Shown here: piece by piece, positions 23,506 through 34,567 of the stretch
How the letters are laid out: each line of letters begins with the position of its first letter
Position numbering within the stretch: the first letter of the stretch is position 1
The notes under the pieces: model-generated
The model's database searches: none
What the model was told of the DNA's origin: nothing
Seen by the model: only the letters and a program-made list of their open reading frames with translations
Source: an uncultured Flavobacteriales bacterium
Lineage (GTDB): Bacteria; Bacteroidota; Bacteroidia; Flavobacteriales; UBA7312
Length of the DNA: 37,000 nt
Direction of reading: 5' to 3'
Assembly: GCA_913048435.1 (NCBI GenBank)
Contig: CAJWWC010000012.1
Location: forward strand, 1-37,000
Translations under genes and position numbers: made by a program

Positions 23506-25995
23506 ATGCGTTACTTAATCATTATATTTACATTAATATTATTTTGCACTAAAGATATGCACGCGCAAATCGATGCAGGTATAGATGTTATTATTTGTGA
23601 CATTGAAGATGTAGATTTATCAGCTAATTACACTCCAAATTCGATTGGCACTAATGATTACTCTATTGAAAGTATTCCTTTAAATATGGATCCTTCAAAT
23701 TCTGGTACTAATTTAAATGGTCTAGGCGATGATATATTTTCAGGAGTCATAGATATTGGATTTGATTTTTGTTTTTACGGAAATATTTTTAATCAACTTT
23801 TAATTTCTACAAATAATTATATCACTTTCGATCTTACTGATGCTAATGCATATTCTCCTTGGAACACTTATGCCATTCCAAGTGCGGCACCCCCAGGAGA
23901 AGTTATTAATGCAATAATGGGTCCCTGGATGGACTTAAATCCAAATAATGGTGGTGGTCTTTATTACAATGTATACGGCATTGCTCCTTACAGGCGATTT
24001 GTAGCATCTTTCGAGGACTTTGGTTATTTTAGTTGTACAGGACTTCAATTCAATGGTCAAATTAAAATTTTTGAAACAACTAATATTATTGAAATTCATA
24101 TACAAGATCAACCACTCTGCGCAACATGGAATAATGGTGAATCGGTACTTGGAATAGTAAACGAAGATGAAAGCCAGTCACTCATTGAACTGGGGTGGAA
24201 CAACACCCAGTTTACGGGTAATAACCAAGCATTTAGATTTATTCCTGATGGAACTAATAACTCGAACGTTGTATGGCAAGATGATTTGGGAAATGTAGTT
24301 GGTAACGGCACTGACATAACCGTTTCACCTTTAGTCACAACAACCTACACAGTAACAGCCTCTGAATGTCCAGATACTTATACAGATAATGTTACAGTAT
24401 TTGTATCAACACCTGTTACAATTGATGCTACGGTTGACGACAATATTTGTCCGGGTGAAATTTTTGGAGCAATTGATATTACTACTTCAAATGGTACACC
24501 ACCATTCATCTACAATTGGACATCTGTTAACAATAATTTTTCATCAAATAGTGAAGATTTAAATAATCTTAATTCGGATATTTACAACTTGACCGTTATA
24601 GATGACTTGGGCTGTGATCACACAGCAGGTCCTTTCACTATATCTCCGCCACCACAAGATATTGAGATTTTTGAATCTTTAGATCCTGTAAGCTGCTTTG
24701 GATTTAGTGATGGTACAATTAGTACAACTGTTAGCGGTGGCACACCACCTTATACATACACTTGGAGTGGTGATAATACTATCTCAGGAAATGGCACTTC
24801 TACAATCACTGATTTAGCTTCAGGAAATTATCAAATAACAGTAACTGATAATAATGGCTGTCAAAATTCTATAAATTATTACATGCCAGAAAACTCATCT
24901 ATATCACTTAATAATTCAGTATCTGACTACAACGGTTTTAACGTTAGATGTTATGGTGGAGAAGATGCTTGGATCGCTTGTATTGCTAGTGGCGGTTTGC
25001 AACCATACACATACACTTGGGTTGATGAATCGTCAAATAATATTTTATCAAATCAATCTGACATTTACAATATACCCTCAGGCAGATATGTATTTACTGT
25101 TGTTGATGCAGAGGGCTGTCCAAATAGCTTGACTTTTGATATCAATCAGCCAGATTCATTGTCTATTGATGTTGCAAATTACAGTCACAAGAGTTGTACA
25201 TACAATAACGACGGTTTTATTGAAATTTCATCATGGGGGGGGCCAGATAACCCAATTTATTCTGATCAATTTTTACCTATTTCATATGTTTGGAAAGGAG
25301 AAAATTCGTTCTATTCCACTGAACAAAATATCTATAATTTATCTGAAGGTTTTTACACAATTGTTGTTGAAGATTTAAATCAATGTACCAATGAATTAAC
25401 TTTCGAAATTACTCAGCCTCCATTTATTAAAGCAGATTACAGAGTTCTTGATGACACTGTTACAACAAATTACTCGTTAGTTAATTTATTCGATAATTCT
25501 GAAGGAAATGTAGTAGAATGGCAATGGGAATTAAGTAACGGATTTACATCAAATTCTCAAGACATAATAAATTTAGATTTATCAACAAATTTGGATACTT
25601 CTGGAATAAATTATTTCGATTTAAAACTTGTTGTTATTGATGAGTTCATGTGTAAGGATAGTATTTATGGTACATTAGCAATAAAAGAAGAACACACTTT
25701 ATTTGTTCCAAATGGTTTTACACCCGATCTTGATGGTAATAATGATACTTTCAAAATATTTCATCATGCAATGAAAACAGAAACTTTTTCTATGTCCATA
25801 TTTGACAGGTTTGGTTCATTAGTATATCAATCTAATGATCCAAATATGGCATGGGATGGCACTAATTTAAGAACAGGAAACCCATTAGTTACAGGCACAT
25901 ATTCTTATATTTTGAGCTACCAAGATTTTGAAAATAGAATTTACGATCACACGAATTGTGAAAACTGTACTGGTACTATTACCTTGATTAGATAA
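23506..25995 (+). CDS. Large secreted SprB-repeat protein with T9SS type B (gliding-associated) C-terminal domain
   Basis: 829 residues from ATG 23506, chosen because it gives a clean signal peptide (MRYLIIIFTLILFCTKDMHA); the frame is open from a TTG at 23449 but the added residues have no signal-peptide logic. The N-terminal beta-rich region (about 22-300) ends in an Ig-like VSPLVTTTYTVTASEC strand. Four SprB-type repeats follow (about 304-638) with cores such as SGGTPPYTYTWSGD, SGGLQPYTYTWVDE and GNYQITVTDNNGC. A PKD-like segment leads to the type B sorting domain (about 732-829): FVPNGFTPDLDGNNDTFKI, SIFDRFGSLVYQS, WDGTN, TITLIR. SprB is the mobile gliding adhesin of Flavobacterium; this is much shorter, so a surface adhesin role is inferred. 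An unusual C818-x-x-C821 precedes the final strand. Confidence 0.88.
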   Translation: MRYLIIIFTLILFCTKDMHAQIDAGIDVIICDIEDVDLSANYTPNSIGTNDYSIESIPLNMDPSNSGTNLNGLGDDIFSGVIDIGFDFCFYGNIFNQLLISTNNYITFDLTDANAYSPWNTYAIPSAAPPGEVINAIMGPWMDLNPNNGGGLYYNVYGIAPYRRFVASFEDFGYFSCTGLQFNGQIKIFETTNIIEIHIQDQPLCATWNNGESVLGIVNEDESQSLIELGWNNTQFTGNNQAFRFIPDGTNNSNVVWQDDLGNVVGNGTDITVSPLVTTTYTVTASECPDTYTDNVTVFVSTPVTIDATVDDNICPGEIFGAIDITTSNGTPPFIYNWTSVNNNFSSNSEDLNNLNSDIYNLTVIDDLGCDHTAGPFTISPPPQDIEIFESLDPVSCFGFSDGTISTTVSGGTPPYTYTWSGDNTISGNGTSTITDLASGNYQITVTDNNGCQNSINYYMPENSSISLNNSVSDYNGFNVRCYGGEDAWIACIASGGLQPYTYTWVDESSNNILSNQSDIYNIPSGRYVFTVVDAEGCPNSLTFDINQPDSLSIDVANYSHKSCTYNNDGFIEISSWGGPDNPIYSDQFLPISYVWKGENSFYSTEQNIYNLSEGFYTIVVEDLNQCTNELTFEITQPPFIKADYRVLDDTVTTNYSLVNLFDNSEGNVVEWQWELSNGFTSNSQDIINLDLSTNLDTSGINYFDLKLVVIDEFMCKDSIYGTLAIKEEHTLFVPNGFTPDLDGNNDTFKIFHHAMKTETFSMSIFDRFGSLVYQSNDPNMAWDGTNLRTGNPLVTGTYSYILSYQDFENRIYDHTNCENCTGTITLIR

Positions 25996-26061
25996 ATAAA
26001 ATTAATTTTTTCATAAAATAAGGTCCTCGTTTGAAGGCATTATAGATTTGTAATAGTGTTA

Positions 26062-28011
<1,950 letters not shown>

Positions 28012-28041
28012 TTACGAACAATGGTATTTACTAGATTAAAA

Positions 28042-28069
28042 CAAAGGTAAAAAAAGGATGATAAATCAA
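28042..28069 (-). promoter_or_regulatory. Promoter of gyrB
   Basis: The minus strand has TTG (28069-28067), a 17-base spacer and TACCTTTG (28049-28042). The -7 box is perfect and the spacer is at the short end for this promoter class. The predicted leader is about 36 bases and contains no Shine-Dalgarno. Confidence 0.65.
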
Positions 28070-28121
28070 TAAAAAAAAGTAAGAAATATAGTGCCTACTT
28101 ATTAACAATTAGTGAATAAGT

Positions 28122-29816
28122 TTAAAAACAGAACGACAAGCCAAAAAAGATTTGAGGGCTTAATACGGGGTAATTTTCCCAAATTTCATAACTACCAATC
28201 ATGTTTCTGACTTTGAAAAAGGCCGAAAAAACAGAACTATATTTATACTCAAGATCAAAATTCAAGTCCACAATATTATTTAATGATACTGAAGAAGCTG
28301 AATTATCAGATTTTGATCGATTAAATTTACCAATTAGCTCAAAAGAGGATAAAATTTTATCGCCAATATCGTAGCAAAAATTTAATTTGGAGACTAAACT
28401 TGGCTTGTAGGCATATTCTTGTAAGGAATCCAAGTTATAATTATGATAGTCTAATTGTATATTTAGAATTGATTTAGAATTGATATCCCAATTGATTTGG
28501 GATGTCCATAATAAATGATTTACATCATCATAAATGACATTAAACTTATTTTGATAAGTGGATTTTTCATCTAAATCAAAGAAAAACATATCATTAACTC
28601 TAGAAAATGATAATTCTGAGGTGAAAATCATTCCTGCTCCTAAATTTGAATTGATGCCTAAGTAAATATCGTATTTAGTTTCAGTATTTTTGAGTTTCAA
28701 GCTACCACTATCTGTTATATAAGGATCTAAAATAAAGGGATTTATTTTACTCAATGTCCAATAAGAATTTTTATTGAGACCACCTCTCAAGCCAGCATTT
28801 ATACTCTGGTTATTTTCAGAAAAAATATAATCGTAATGAATTTGTGGATATATAGCATAGCTGTTTTCTTTAGAGTTTCTAAGATCAATGGATTTTAGTT
28901 CAAAGCCAAAATTCAAATTACCATCACCAAGTTCCCTACTAACAGATGGATTAAAAGTTAGTAATAATTCTTTTGCTAAACTATCCACGAAAATGTATTT
29001 ATCTGAAATATTATTAAAATAATAATCCATTTTTAAATCTAAACTATAATTATACAAACCAAAAGTTTGTTGTCCAGTCATTAAGCAAGAAACCAAATTT
29101 TCAGTCTGTTCATTTAAATCATAGGCAAATAGCTTAGCATAATAAGTAGGTTTACTATTGTATTTATTTTTACTTTGAAGTGACATGCTCACAGATGAAT
29201 ATCCCCAATATTGTTGAGTAATTTGTTCCTCTAATTTTAAATTGGGGTTATATCCATAGGCTTGAAAAACGTTTCCTTGTCTAGAAAAAAATGTATTAAT
29301 AATACCAAAGTCAAAATCTTTTTTGACGTACGTAGAAAAATTTGTTTTTCTGAACGCTGCTGATACTTTCTGTTTATTATCTAAAGAGCTTTTAACATCT
29401 GAATAAGATTCTAAATAACCTAAAGTAAAACCATAGTTAAAAGATTTATTCCTATCTGAACTATAAAAGATCTTAGAGGTGGGCATACTCATATTGCCTA
29501 GACCTCCATAAATATAGGTATTATAAATCTTTGATAAAGATTCTCCTTTAATCTTAGCAGATTTAATAGGGTTAAGCTTCAATTGACTTTCAAATCTACG
29601 GATCAAAGGTTTGTAACTAATATTTTTATTGACTTTAATTGTATCTGATAGCATTGGCTTATCAGCCAATTTGATAGCTTCAGGCACATCAGGAATAAAA
29701 TATTCTGTAACTTGAACTTCTTGAACGCCCAAATCTTCATCACTTTGAGCAAGGACTTCTTTATTTATAATTATTAATCCAAGAAAATAAAATATCATTA
29801 AGAATTTATTATTCAT
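28122..29816 (-). CDS. Outer-membrane beta-barrel protein of unknown function, paired with a TPR protein
   Basis: 564 residues with a signal peptide (about 1-23, NKEVLAQ), a short periplasmic stretch (about 24-95, rich in Asp/Glu and Pro: EVQVTEYFIPDVPEAIKLAD) and then alternating hydrophobic/polar strands to the end. The last strand (PQIFFGLSFCF) finishes in Phe, the usual signal for BAM-dependent insertion. There is no carboxypeptidase-like or plug domain, so it is not a full TonB-dependent receptor, though databases may label it so. The ATG overlaps the end of the upstream TPR gene by eight bases, so the two are probably made in fixed ratio and act together. Function unknown; a porin or part of an envelope assembly complex are possibilities. 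Confidence 0.75.
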   Translation of the reverse strand: MNNKFLMIFYFLGLIIINKEVLAQSDEDLGVQEVQVTEYFIPDVPEAIKLADKPMLSDTIKVNKNISYKPLIRRFESQLKLNPIKSAKIKGESLSKIYNTYIYGGLGNMSMPTSKIFYSSDRNKSFNYGFTLGYLESYSDVKSSLDNKQKVSAAFRKTNFSTYVKKDFDFGIINTFFSRQGNVFQAYGYNPNLKLEEQITQQYWGYSSVSMSLQSKNKYNSKPTYYAKLFAYDLNEQTENLVSCLMTGQQTFGLYNYSLDLKMDYYFNNISDKYIFVDSLAKELLLTFNPSVSRELGDGNLNFGFELKSIDLRNSKENSYAIYPQIHYDYIFSENNQSINAGLRGGLNKNSYWTLSKINPFILDPYITDSGSLKLKNTETKYDIYLGINSNLGAGMIFTSELSFSRVNDMFFFDLDEKSTYQNKFNVIYDDVNHLLWTSQINWDINSKSILNIQLDYHNYNLDSLQEYAYKPSLVSKLNFCYDIGDKILSSFELIGKFNRSKSDNSASSVSLNNIVDLNFDLEYKYSSVFSAFFKVRNMIGSYEIWENYPVLSPQIFFGLSFCF

Positions 29817-32800
29817 TTTCTAAATTATTTTCTTCTTCAAACAACTGGTTAAATTTAATATCATTTAAAAGATTGATTATTAATTCGTCTTTTTGAGAGT
29901 TCTTTTGAGCCTCTTTATTGAGTAAATCTATTTCCTCAATTTTATTAAGACATAACTCAATTAAATCTTTTCCTTCATAATTATCCACAATACTTTGTAA
30001 AGTGGCTTTTGACTGAAAAAGGTTATTTTTTTCTTTGTAAATATCAGCTAATAAAATAAAAGATTTAGCAATATAAAAGTCACTGTAATAGTTTTCAGTA
30101 AGTTCAAAAATTATCTTCTCTGATTTGTCAAAATCACTTTCAAGAAAAGCCAAGTAAGCTAATTGATATTTGGCCTCCGAACCTATCTCAGACTGATTTT
30201 GTTCTACTATTTTTACGTATTCTTTTTTAGCTAAATGAAATTCTGATTCGTCAAAAAAATTGTTGGCTATTATTAACCTAGCCTCATGAGCTAAATCAGT
30301 ATTTATCTTTTCTAAAGCAAGAAGCTCCTTAGCAGACTCTAATAAGCTTGTATTTAAGTCTAAATTTTTATAGCAGTAGAAAAGGTTTATGGTGGCCTCT
30401 CTCAAAAGACTATTTTCTTGCGCAATTGTTTTTAAATTTGTGTAGTGCAAAGCAGCAACTCCGTATCCTCCTTTTTTAAACTCTATGCGAGCTAAACGAC
30501 TTAAAGCTCTTTCAGTAAATATATTTTGCGGAAATTCTAAAACACTCAAATAATCCTCAACAGCATCATCAGGATTTGAAGTAAATATAGATTCAGCTTT
30601 ATAAAAATGAGCATTTAATTTGAAGATAGGATTATCAAATTCTTTAAGATAATTGTCAAAAGCATCTACAGCATTTTCGTAATCTTGCCTAAGATATAAG
30701 TTTTCCGAGGCTTCATAACTAATTGAGTCTCTTGATAATATATTCATGCTTATGTCGGACAATCCCCCTATGTAATCAAAGTACGACTTCACATCTCCTG
30801 ACTCTATAGAAACATTTTTATAAGCTATTAAAGCCTCTCTAGACTCTTTGGTATGAGCATAATTTTCAATAACTGATTTAAAATAATATACAGCTGAATC
30901 AGAGATATTTTGATTATAGAAATTTAAACCTATTTTTAAAAGTGCTGTTTTCACTAAAGTACTTTTTGGATGTTTATTTATTAGTTTTGACAAAAGAGAT
31001 ACTGACTCGTCCCGCCTATCCTCATTCAAATACATAATACCCAAATTTAGCATGGCATCATCGTTATATAAAGACAGTGGATAATCAGAAATTAACTTAC
31101 TAAGTGCCGTTCTTTTTTCATCTATGCTATTTGTTAATCCGAAACATTGTATTTGCTGATGTATGGCGTAATCTATATCGAAAATTCCACTTTTTTCAGC
31201 CAAAAAGTAAAACTCTTGAGCCCTGTTATAGTCTTGAGTCATAAAATAAGCATCACCTAATCTAAGGTAGGAATCGGATTGTTTTTTAATATCGCTTGAA
31301 AAACTAATATATTTTCTGAACCAAAGAATAGCATCTTCATATTTTTGAGATTGAAAGTATGTATAAGCTAACGAATAATGAGCCTGTTTGTATTCTTCAA
31401 GCAAGAAAGAACCATCTTTTATAATAAAAGCTTTGAAAAATTCAATGGCACTAGAATAGTCTTCAGACTGGTAATAAGCTTCGGCTTTCCAATAATATGC
31501 TAAGGAAAACAACTTGTTATCTACAGGGTATTTTATTGACCTATCAAAGCATGTAATGGATTGTTGGTAACGCTTATTTAAAAAATGTTCGACAGCTAAG
31601 TAATAGCTTAACTTCTGAAAGACTTGCTGTTGAGCTGGAGACATAATACTCAAGGCTGACAACTTGTCAACAGCAGTCTGAAAATCTTTAGTAGTAGTGT
31701 AAGCTTTAATCAGTAAATCTTGAACATATTCAATATGAACGGACTGCGGATAGTTTTGAATAAATTGCTCAATACTTTCGACTGCATTGTTGTAAGAGGA
31801 TTGTTGGTCGTAAATCAACTTTATAAAATTGAAAGCTGCATCTTCTTTCAGTGTGTAATCAAAATTTATGTCTGAAGCGTATTTAAAAGCATTAACCGCC
31901 AATGGCTTCTCATCCATAAGCAAATAACATTGACCTAATTGATGCGCAGCGAATTGAGATAAACTATCGTTATTCAACAATACTTCTTCAAACTGAATAG
32001 CGGCTTTACTATAGTCGTGTAATTCATAATAAGCCAAGCCCAATTGGTATTTTTCTATCCTATCCAATGTGATAAAATTATCATCTGACATATAATCTTC
32101 AAGATAATCAATAGAATTTTGGTATTGGCCCAAAGCAAAGTATGCATCACCTATCATACGTTTTAACTCTAAATCACGATTGGGATTATAGCTATTTTCC
32201 AATAAAGGTTTGGCAAAGTCAATTAGCTCATTGTAACGATTTTGATAATAATAAATATGAGTAATGTAATACTTACTGATTACACCTAATGTCGGGGTAC
32301 TTATTAATTGCTTAAAACCCTTTAATGCTGAGACGTAATTACCCTCTTCATAATCCATATGCGACAAACAATAAGTCGTCAAATCTGAATAGGTAAACGA
32401 AATGGATTTTATATCAAAAAAAGCCAACTTAGCCTCTTCGTATTTTTGTAAAGAAAAATATGAATAACCTAAACGAAAATAATACATGGCTTGTTGGTGA
32501 AAATCTAAATCATACAAATTTACATTGCTCAATTTGGCAATGACTTTTTCATATTCTTTATTTCTGAAATGATATTTGGACAATGCAATATATGCATCAT
32601 CAGTATACTGACCATTTGGATAATTTTCAAGATATTGCTCGATTCGAAATTTAGCTTCATCGTTAAATAATTCTAGTGCGCAAATAGCTTGATGAAAGTT
32701 TGCCCACTCAATATCTAATTCATTAATTCCAGTACATTCTTTTAGTGCATCAGCCATCGAATAAACTAAAGCATACTGTTTATTTTGTAGTAAATCTTTT

Positions 32801-32877
32801 ATTTGCTCAACATCACAAATCTGAGCAAAAGAAGTTTTACTCAATAGAAAAAAGAATATGTAAACTCTTAGTTTCAT
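29809..32877 (-). CDS. Large periplasmic tetratricopeptide-repeat protein
   Basis: 1022 residues with a signal peptide (about 1-19, LLSKTSFAQ) and then TPR helices over nearly the whole length, for example AYIALSKYHFRNKEYEKVI, YFRLGYSYFSLQKYEEA, AYYWKAEAYYQSEDYSSA, SYLRLGDAYFMTQDYNRA and LNLGIMYLNEDRRDES. There is no lipobox cysteine at the cleavage site (Cys follows in AQICDVEQ, but the preceding residues do not fit), so it is probably soluble in the periplasm. It overlaps the 564-residue barrel gene by eight bases. TPR solenoids scaffold complexes, and SprE/PorW of the T9SS is a TPR lipoprotein, but this protein is longer, is not a lipoprotein and I cannot equate them. It is divergent from ftsE across a 142-base gap. 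Confidence 0.82.
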   Translation of the reverse strand: MKLRVYIFFFLLSKTSFAQICDVEQIKDLLQNKQYALVYSMADALKECTGINELDIEWANFHQAICALELFNDEAKFRIEQYLENYPNGQYTDDAYIALSKYHFRNKEYEKVIAKLSNVNLYDLDFHQQAMYYFRLGYSYFSLQKYEEAKLAFFDIKSISFTYSDLTTYCLSHMDYEEGNYVSALKGFKQLISTPTLGVISKYYITHIYYYQNRYNELIDFAKPLLENSYNPNRDLELKRMIGDAYFALGQYQNSIDYLEDYMSDDNFITLDRIEKYQLGLAYYELHDYSKAAIQFEEVLLNNDSLSQFAAHQLGQCYLLMDEKPLAVNAFKYASDINFDYTLKEDAAFNFIKLIYDQQSSYNNAVESIEQFIQNYPQSVHIEYVQDLLIKAYTTTKDFQTAVDKLSALSIMSPAQQQVFQKLSYYLAVEHFLNKRYQQSITCFDRSIKYPVDNKLFSLAYYWKAEAYYQSEDYSSAIEFFKAFIIKDGSFLLEEYKQAHYSLAYTYFQSQKYEDAILWFRKYISFSSDIKKQSDSYLRLGDAYFMTQDYNRAQEFYFLAEKSGIFDIDYAIHQQIQCFGLTNSIDEKRTALSKLISDYPLSLYNDDAMLNLGIMYLNEDRRDESVSLLSKLINKHPKSTLVKTALLKIGLNFYNQNISDSAVYYFKSVIENYAHTKESREALIAYKNVSIESGDVKSYFDYIGGLSDISMNILSRDSISYEASENLYLRQDYENAVDAFDNYLKEFDNPIFKLNAHFYKAESIFTSNPDDAVEDYLSVLEFPQNIFTERALSRLARIEFKKGGYGVAALHYTNLKTIAQENSLLREATINLFYCYKNLDLNTSLLESAKELLALEKINTDLAHEARLIIANNFFDESEFHLAKKEYVKIVEQNQSEIGSEAKYQLAYLAFLESDFDKSEKIIFELTENYYSDFYIAKSFILLADIYKEKNNLFQSKATLQSIVDNYEGKDLIELCLNKIEEIDLLNKEAQKNSQKDELIINLLNDIKFNQLFEEENNLENE

Positions 32878-32920
32878 TATTTATTTATAAGCTAATTTAT
32901 CAAAGAATATTCCTATTACT

Positions 32921-32934
32921 ATTGAACATTCAAT
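32921..32934. repeat. Perfect 14-base palindrome between the TPR gene and ftsE
   Basis: ATTGAACATTCAAT (ATTGAA-CA-TTCAAT reads as an inverted repeat) lies about 45 bases before the TPR start codon on the minus strand and 36 bases before the ftsE -33 box. A second short palindrome ACACGTGT is at 32949-32956. Both could be operator half-sites in this divergent promoter region, but no regulator gene is nearby. Confidence 0.35.
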
Positions 32935-32969
32935 AAGTTATTAACAGGACACGTGTGTATAAACAAGAC

Positions 32970-32999
32970 TTGATAAACTTTATAAAAAAAGTAAATTTG
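32970..32999 (+). promoter_or_regulatory. Promoter of ftsE
   Basis: TTG (32970-32972), a 19-base spacer and TAAATTTG (32992-32999) match the Bacteroidota consensus completely. The ftsE ATG follows 20 bases after the -7 box. Confidence 0.8.
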
Positions 33000-33019
33000 T
33001 ATTATAAGTAATAGTAAAA

Positions 33020-33685
33020 ATGAACCTTATTGAACTCAAAAATGTTGATGTATTTCAAACCGATCGTTTAATTCTAAGCGACGTGTCCTTCAACATCAAA
33101 CCCACCGAATTTGTTTATCTAATTGGCGCAACTGGAAGTGGCAAAAGTAGTTTACTCAAAACTCTCTACGCAGAACTTCCTATTAAAAAAGGCTATGGTG
33201 AAGTAGTCGATTATCAACTTTGTGACATCAAAAAATCTATGATTCCTTTTTTAAGAAGAAAGATTGGTATTGTCTTTCAAGATTTTCAACTTCTAACAGA
33301 CCGCACAGTAAGAGATAATTTAGAATTTGTTCTAAATGCTACAGGCTGGAAAAATAAAACTAAAATAAACAACAGAATAGAAAAGGTTTTAGCGAAAGTA
33401 GATATGCTTGAACATGCAGACAAAATGCCATTTGAACTGTCAGGTGGCGAACAACAACGTATTTGTATTGCAAGAGCCTTACTTAACGAGCCTAAACTAA
33501 TTTTAGCAGATGAGCCAACAGGCAATCTAGATCCTAAAACCACAGATAAAATTCTAAATGTGATACACGATTTGTGTGCTAATGGCTGTGCCGTATTAAT
33601 GGCAACACATGAACATAACTTATTGAATCGTTTTCCGTCAAAAGTTATGAAATGTGAATACGGTAAAGTTACTATTTGCGATTAG
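33020..33685 (+). CDS. ftsE: Cell division ATP-binding protein FtsE
   Basis: 221-residue ABC ATPase with Walker A GATGSGKS (36-43), Q-loop Q87 (GIVFQDFQLL), signature LSGGEQQ (140-146), Walker B LILADEP (160-166) and the switch His in MATHEH. PFLRRKIGIVFQDFQLL and TVRDNLEFVL are typical of FtsE, which with FtsX couples cytoplasmic ATP hydrolysis to peptidoglycan hydrolase activation at the septum. LolD or MacB-type ATPases are the nearest alternative. ftsX is not adjacent; in Bacteroidota the two genes are, as I recall, commonly separate. The gene has its own strong promoter and is followed with no gap by a glycosyltransferase gene. Confidence 0.88.
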   Translation: MNLIELKNVDVFQTDRLILSDVSFNIKPTEFVYLIGATGSGKSSLLKTLYAELPIKKGYGEVVDYQLCDIKKSMIPFLRRKIGIVFQDFQLLTDRTVRDNLEFVLNATGWKNKTKINNRIEKVLAKVDMLEHADKMPFELSGGEQQRICIARALLNEPKLILADEPTGNLDPKTTDKILNVIHDLCANGCAVLMATHEHNLLNRFPSKVMKCEYGKVTICD

Positions 33686-34567
33686 ATGCTTTCCATTTTA
33701 ATACCTGTATATAATTTTGCTGTTAAGAATTTAGTAAATGATTTGTCGTTACAAGCTCAATATTTAAAAATACCTTTTGAAATTCTTTGTATTGACGATG
33801 CTTCAAAATCTAAATACATCAAATTAAACGATGGCTTGGAGAAAATTAAAGGTGTTAATTATCAATTTAATAAAAAAAATATTGGACGTTCTGCTATTAG
33901 AAATTTACTCACAGACAAGGCTCAGTACGACTATTTGTTATTTTTGGATTGTGATATTCAAATAGCTGATAATTTCATTAAAAAATATATCGACTTTAAA
34001 GATGCAAGTGAGGTAATTGTCGGGGGTGTGAGTTATACAGACTACAAAAAAATAGAAAAGGGTAAACTATTGAGGTGGAAGTACGGTAAATTCAGAGAGG
34101 AACGCAAAGCACATTTCAGAAATCAAAGACCTTACGCCTCATTCAGTGCATGTAACCTTTTCATTAACAAAAAAGTTAGCCAGAAAATTAGATTTACAGA
34201 AAGCTTAACAAAATACGGCCACGAAGACACTTTGTATGGATCAGAATTAGAATTTAATTCTTTCACTGTAATACACATAAATAACCCAATTGTACATTTA
34301 GGGATAGATGAAGTATCCGAATTTTTAGAAAAAACAGAATTAGCTATTATCAACCTATTTGAGCTTCAAAAAAGTCATCCAAAGGCATGCAATAATATCA
34401 AAATTTTTAATTATTATTCCTTCATTAAAAAAACATTATTTATGACCAAATTCATTTTTATTTTTTGTAAATATTGTTGCCGTAAACTATTAATTAACGG
34501 GAGCACCAATTTGACGGTCTTCGATATATACAAACTAAGTTTTATGCTTTGTCTAAAAAAGGATTAA
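33686..34567 (+). CDS. Glycosyltransferase family 2
   Basis: 293 residues with the GT-A start LSILIPVYN, D37-D38 (CIDDAS) for nucleotide binding and the metal-binding DxD as D88-C-D90 (YLLFLDCDIQI). A later ED pair in KYGHEDTLYG probably supplies the catalytic base of an inverting enzyme. The C-terminal part has a short hydrophobic basic segment (LFMTKFIFIFCKYCC) that may touch the membrane. Donor and acceptor sugars cannot be told. The ATG follows the ftsE stop without a spacer, so the genes share an mRNA. Its 3' end overlaps the convergent family 4 glycosyltransferase gene by 26 bases. Confidence 0.87.
   Translation: MLSILIPVYNFAVKNLVNDLSLQAQYLKIPFEILCIDDASKSKYIKLNDGLEKIKGVNYQFNKKNIGRSAIRNLLTDKAQYDYLLFLDCDIQIADNFIKKYIDFKDASEVIVGGVSYTDYKKIEKGKLLRWKYGKFREERKAHFRNQRPYASFSACNLFINKKVSQKIRFTESLTKYGHEDTLYGSELEFNSFTVIHINNPIVHLGIDEVSEFLEKTELAIINLFELQKSHPKACNNIKIFNYYSFIKKTLFMTKFIFIFCKYCCRKLLINGSTNLTVFDIYKLSFMLCLKKD

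Noticed and set aside
29809-32877. SprE/PorW of the type IX secretion system
   Set aside because: The protein has a signal peptidase I type signal rather than a lipobox, is longer than SprE, and I see no specific SprE motif.
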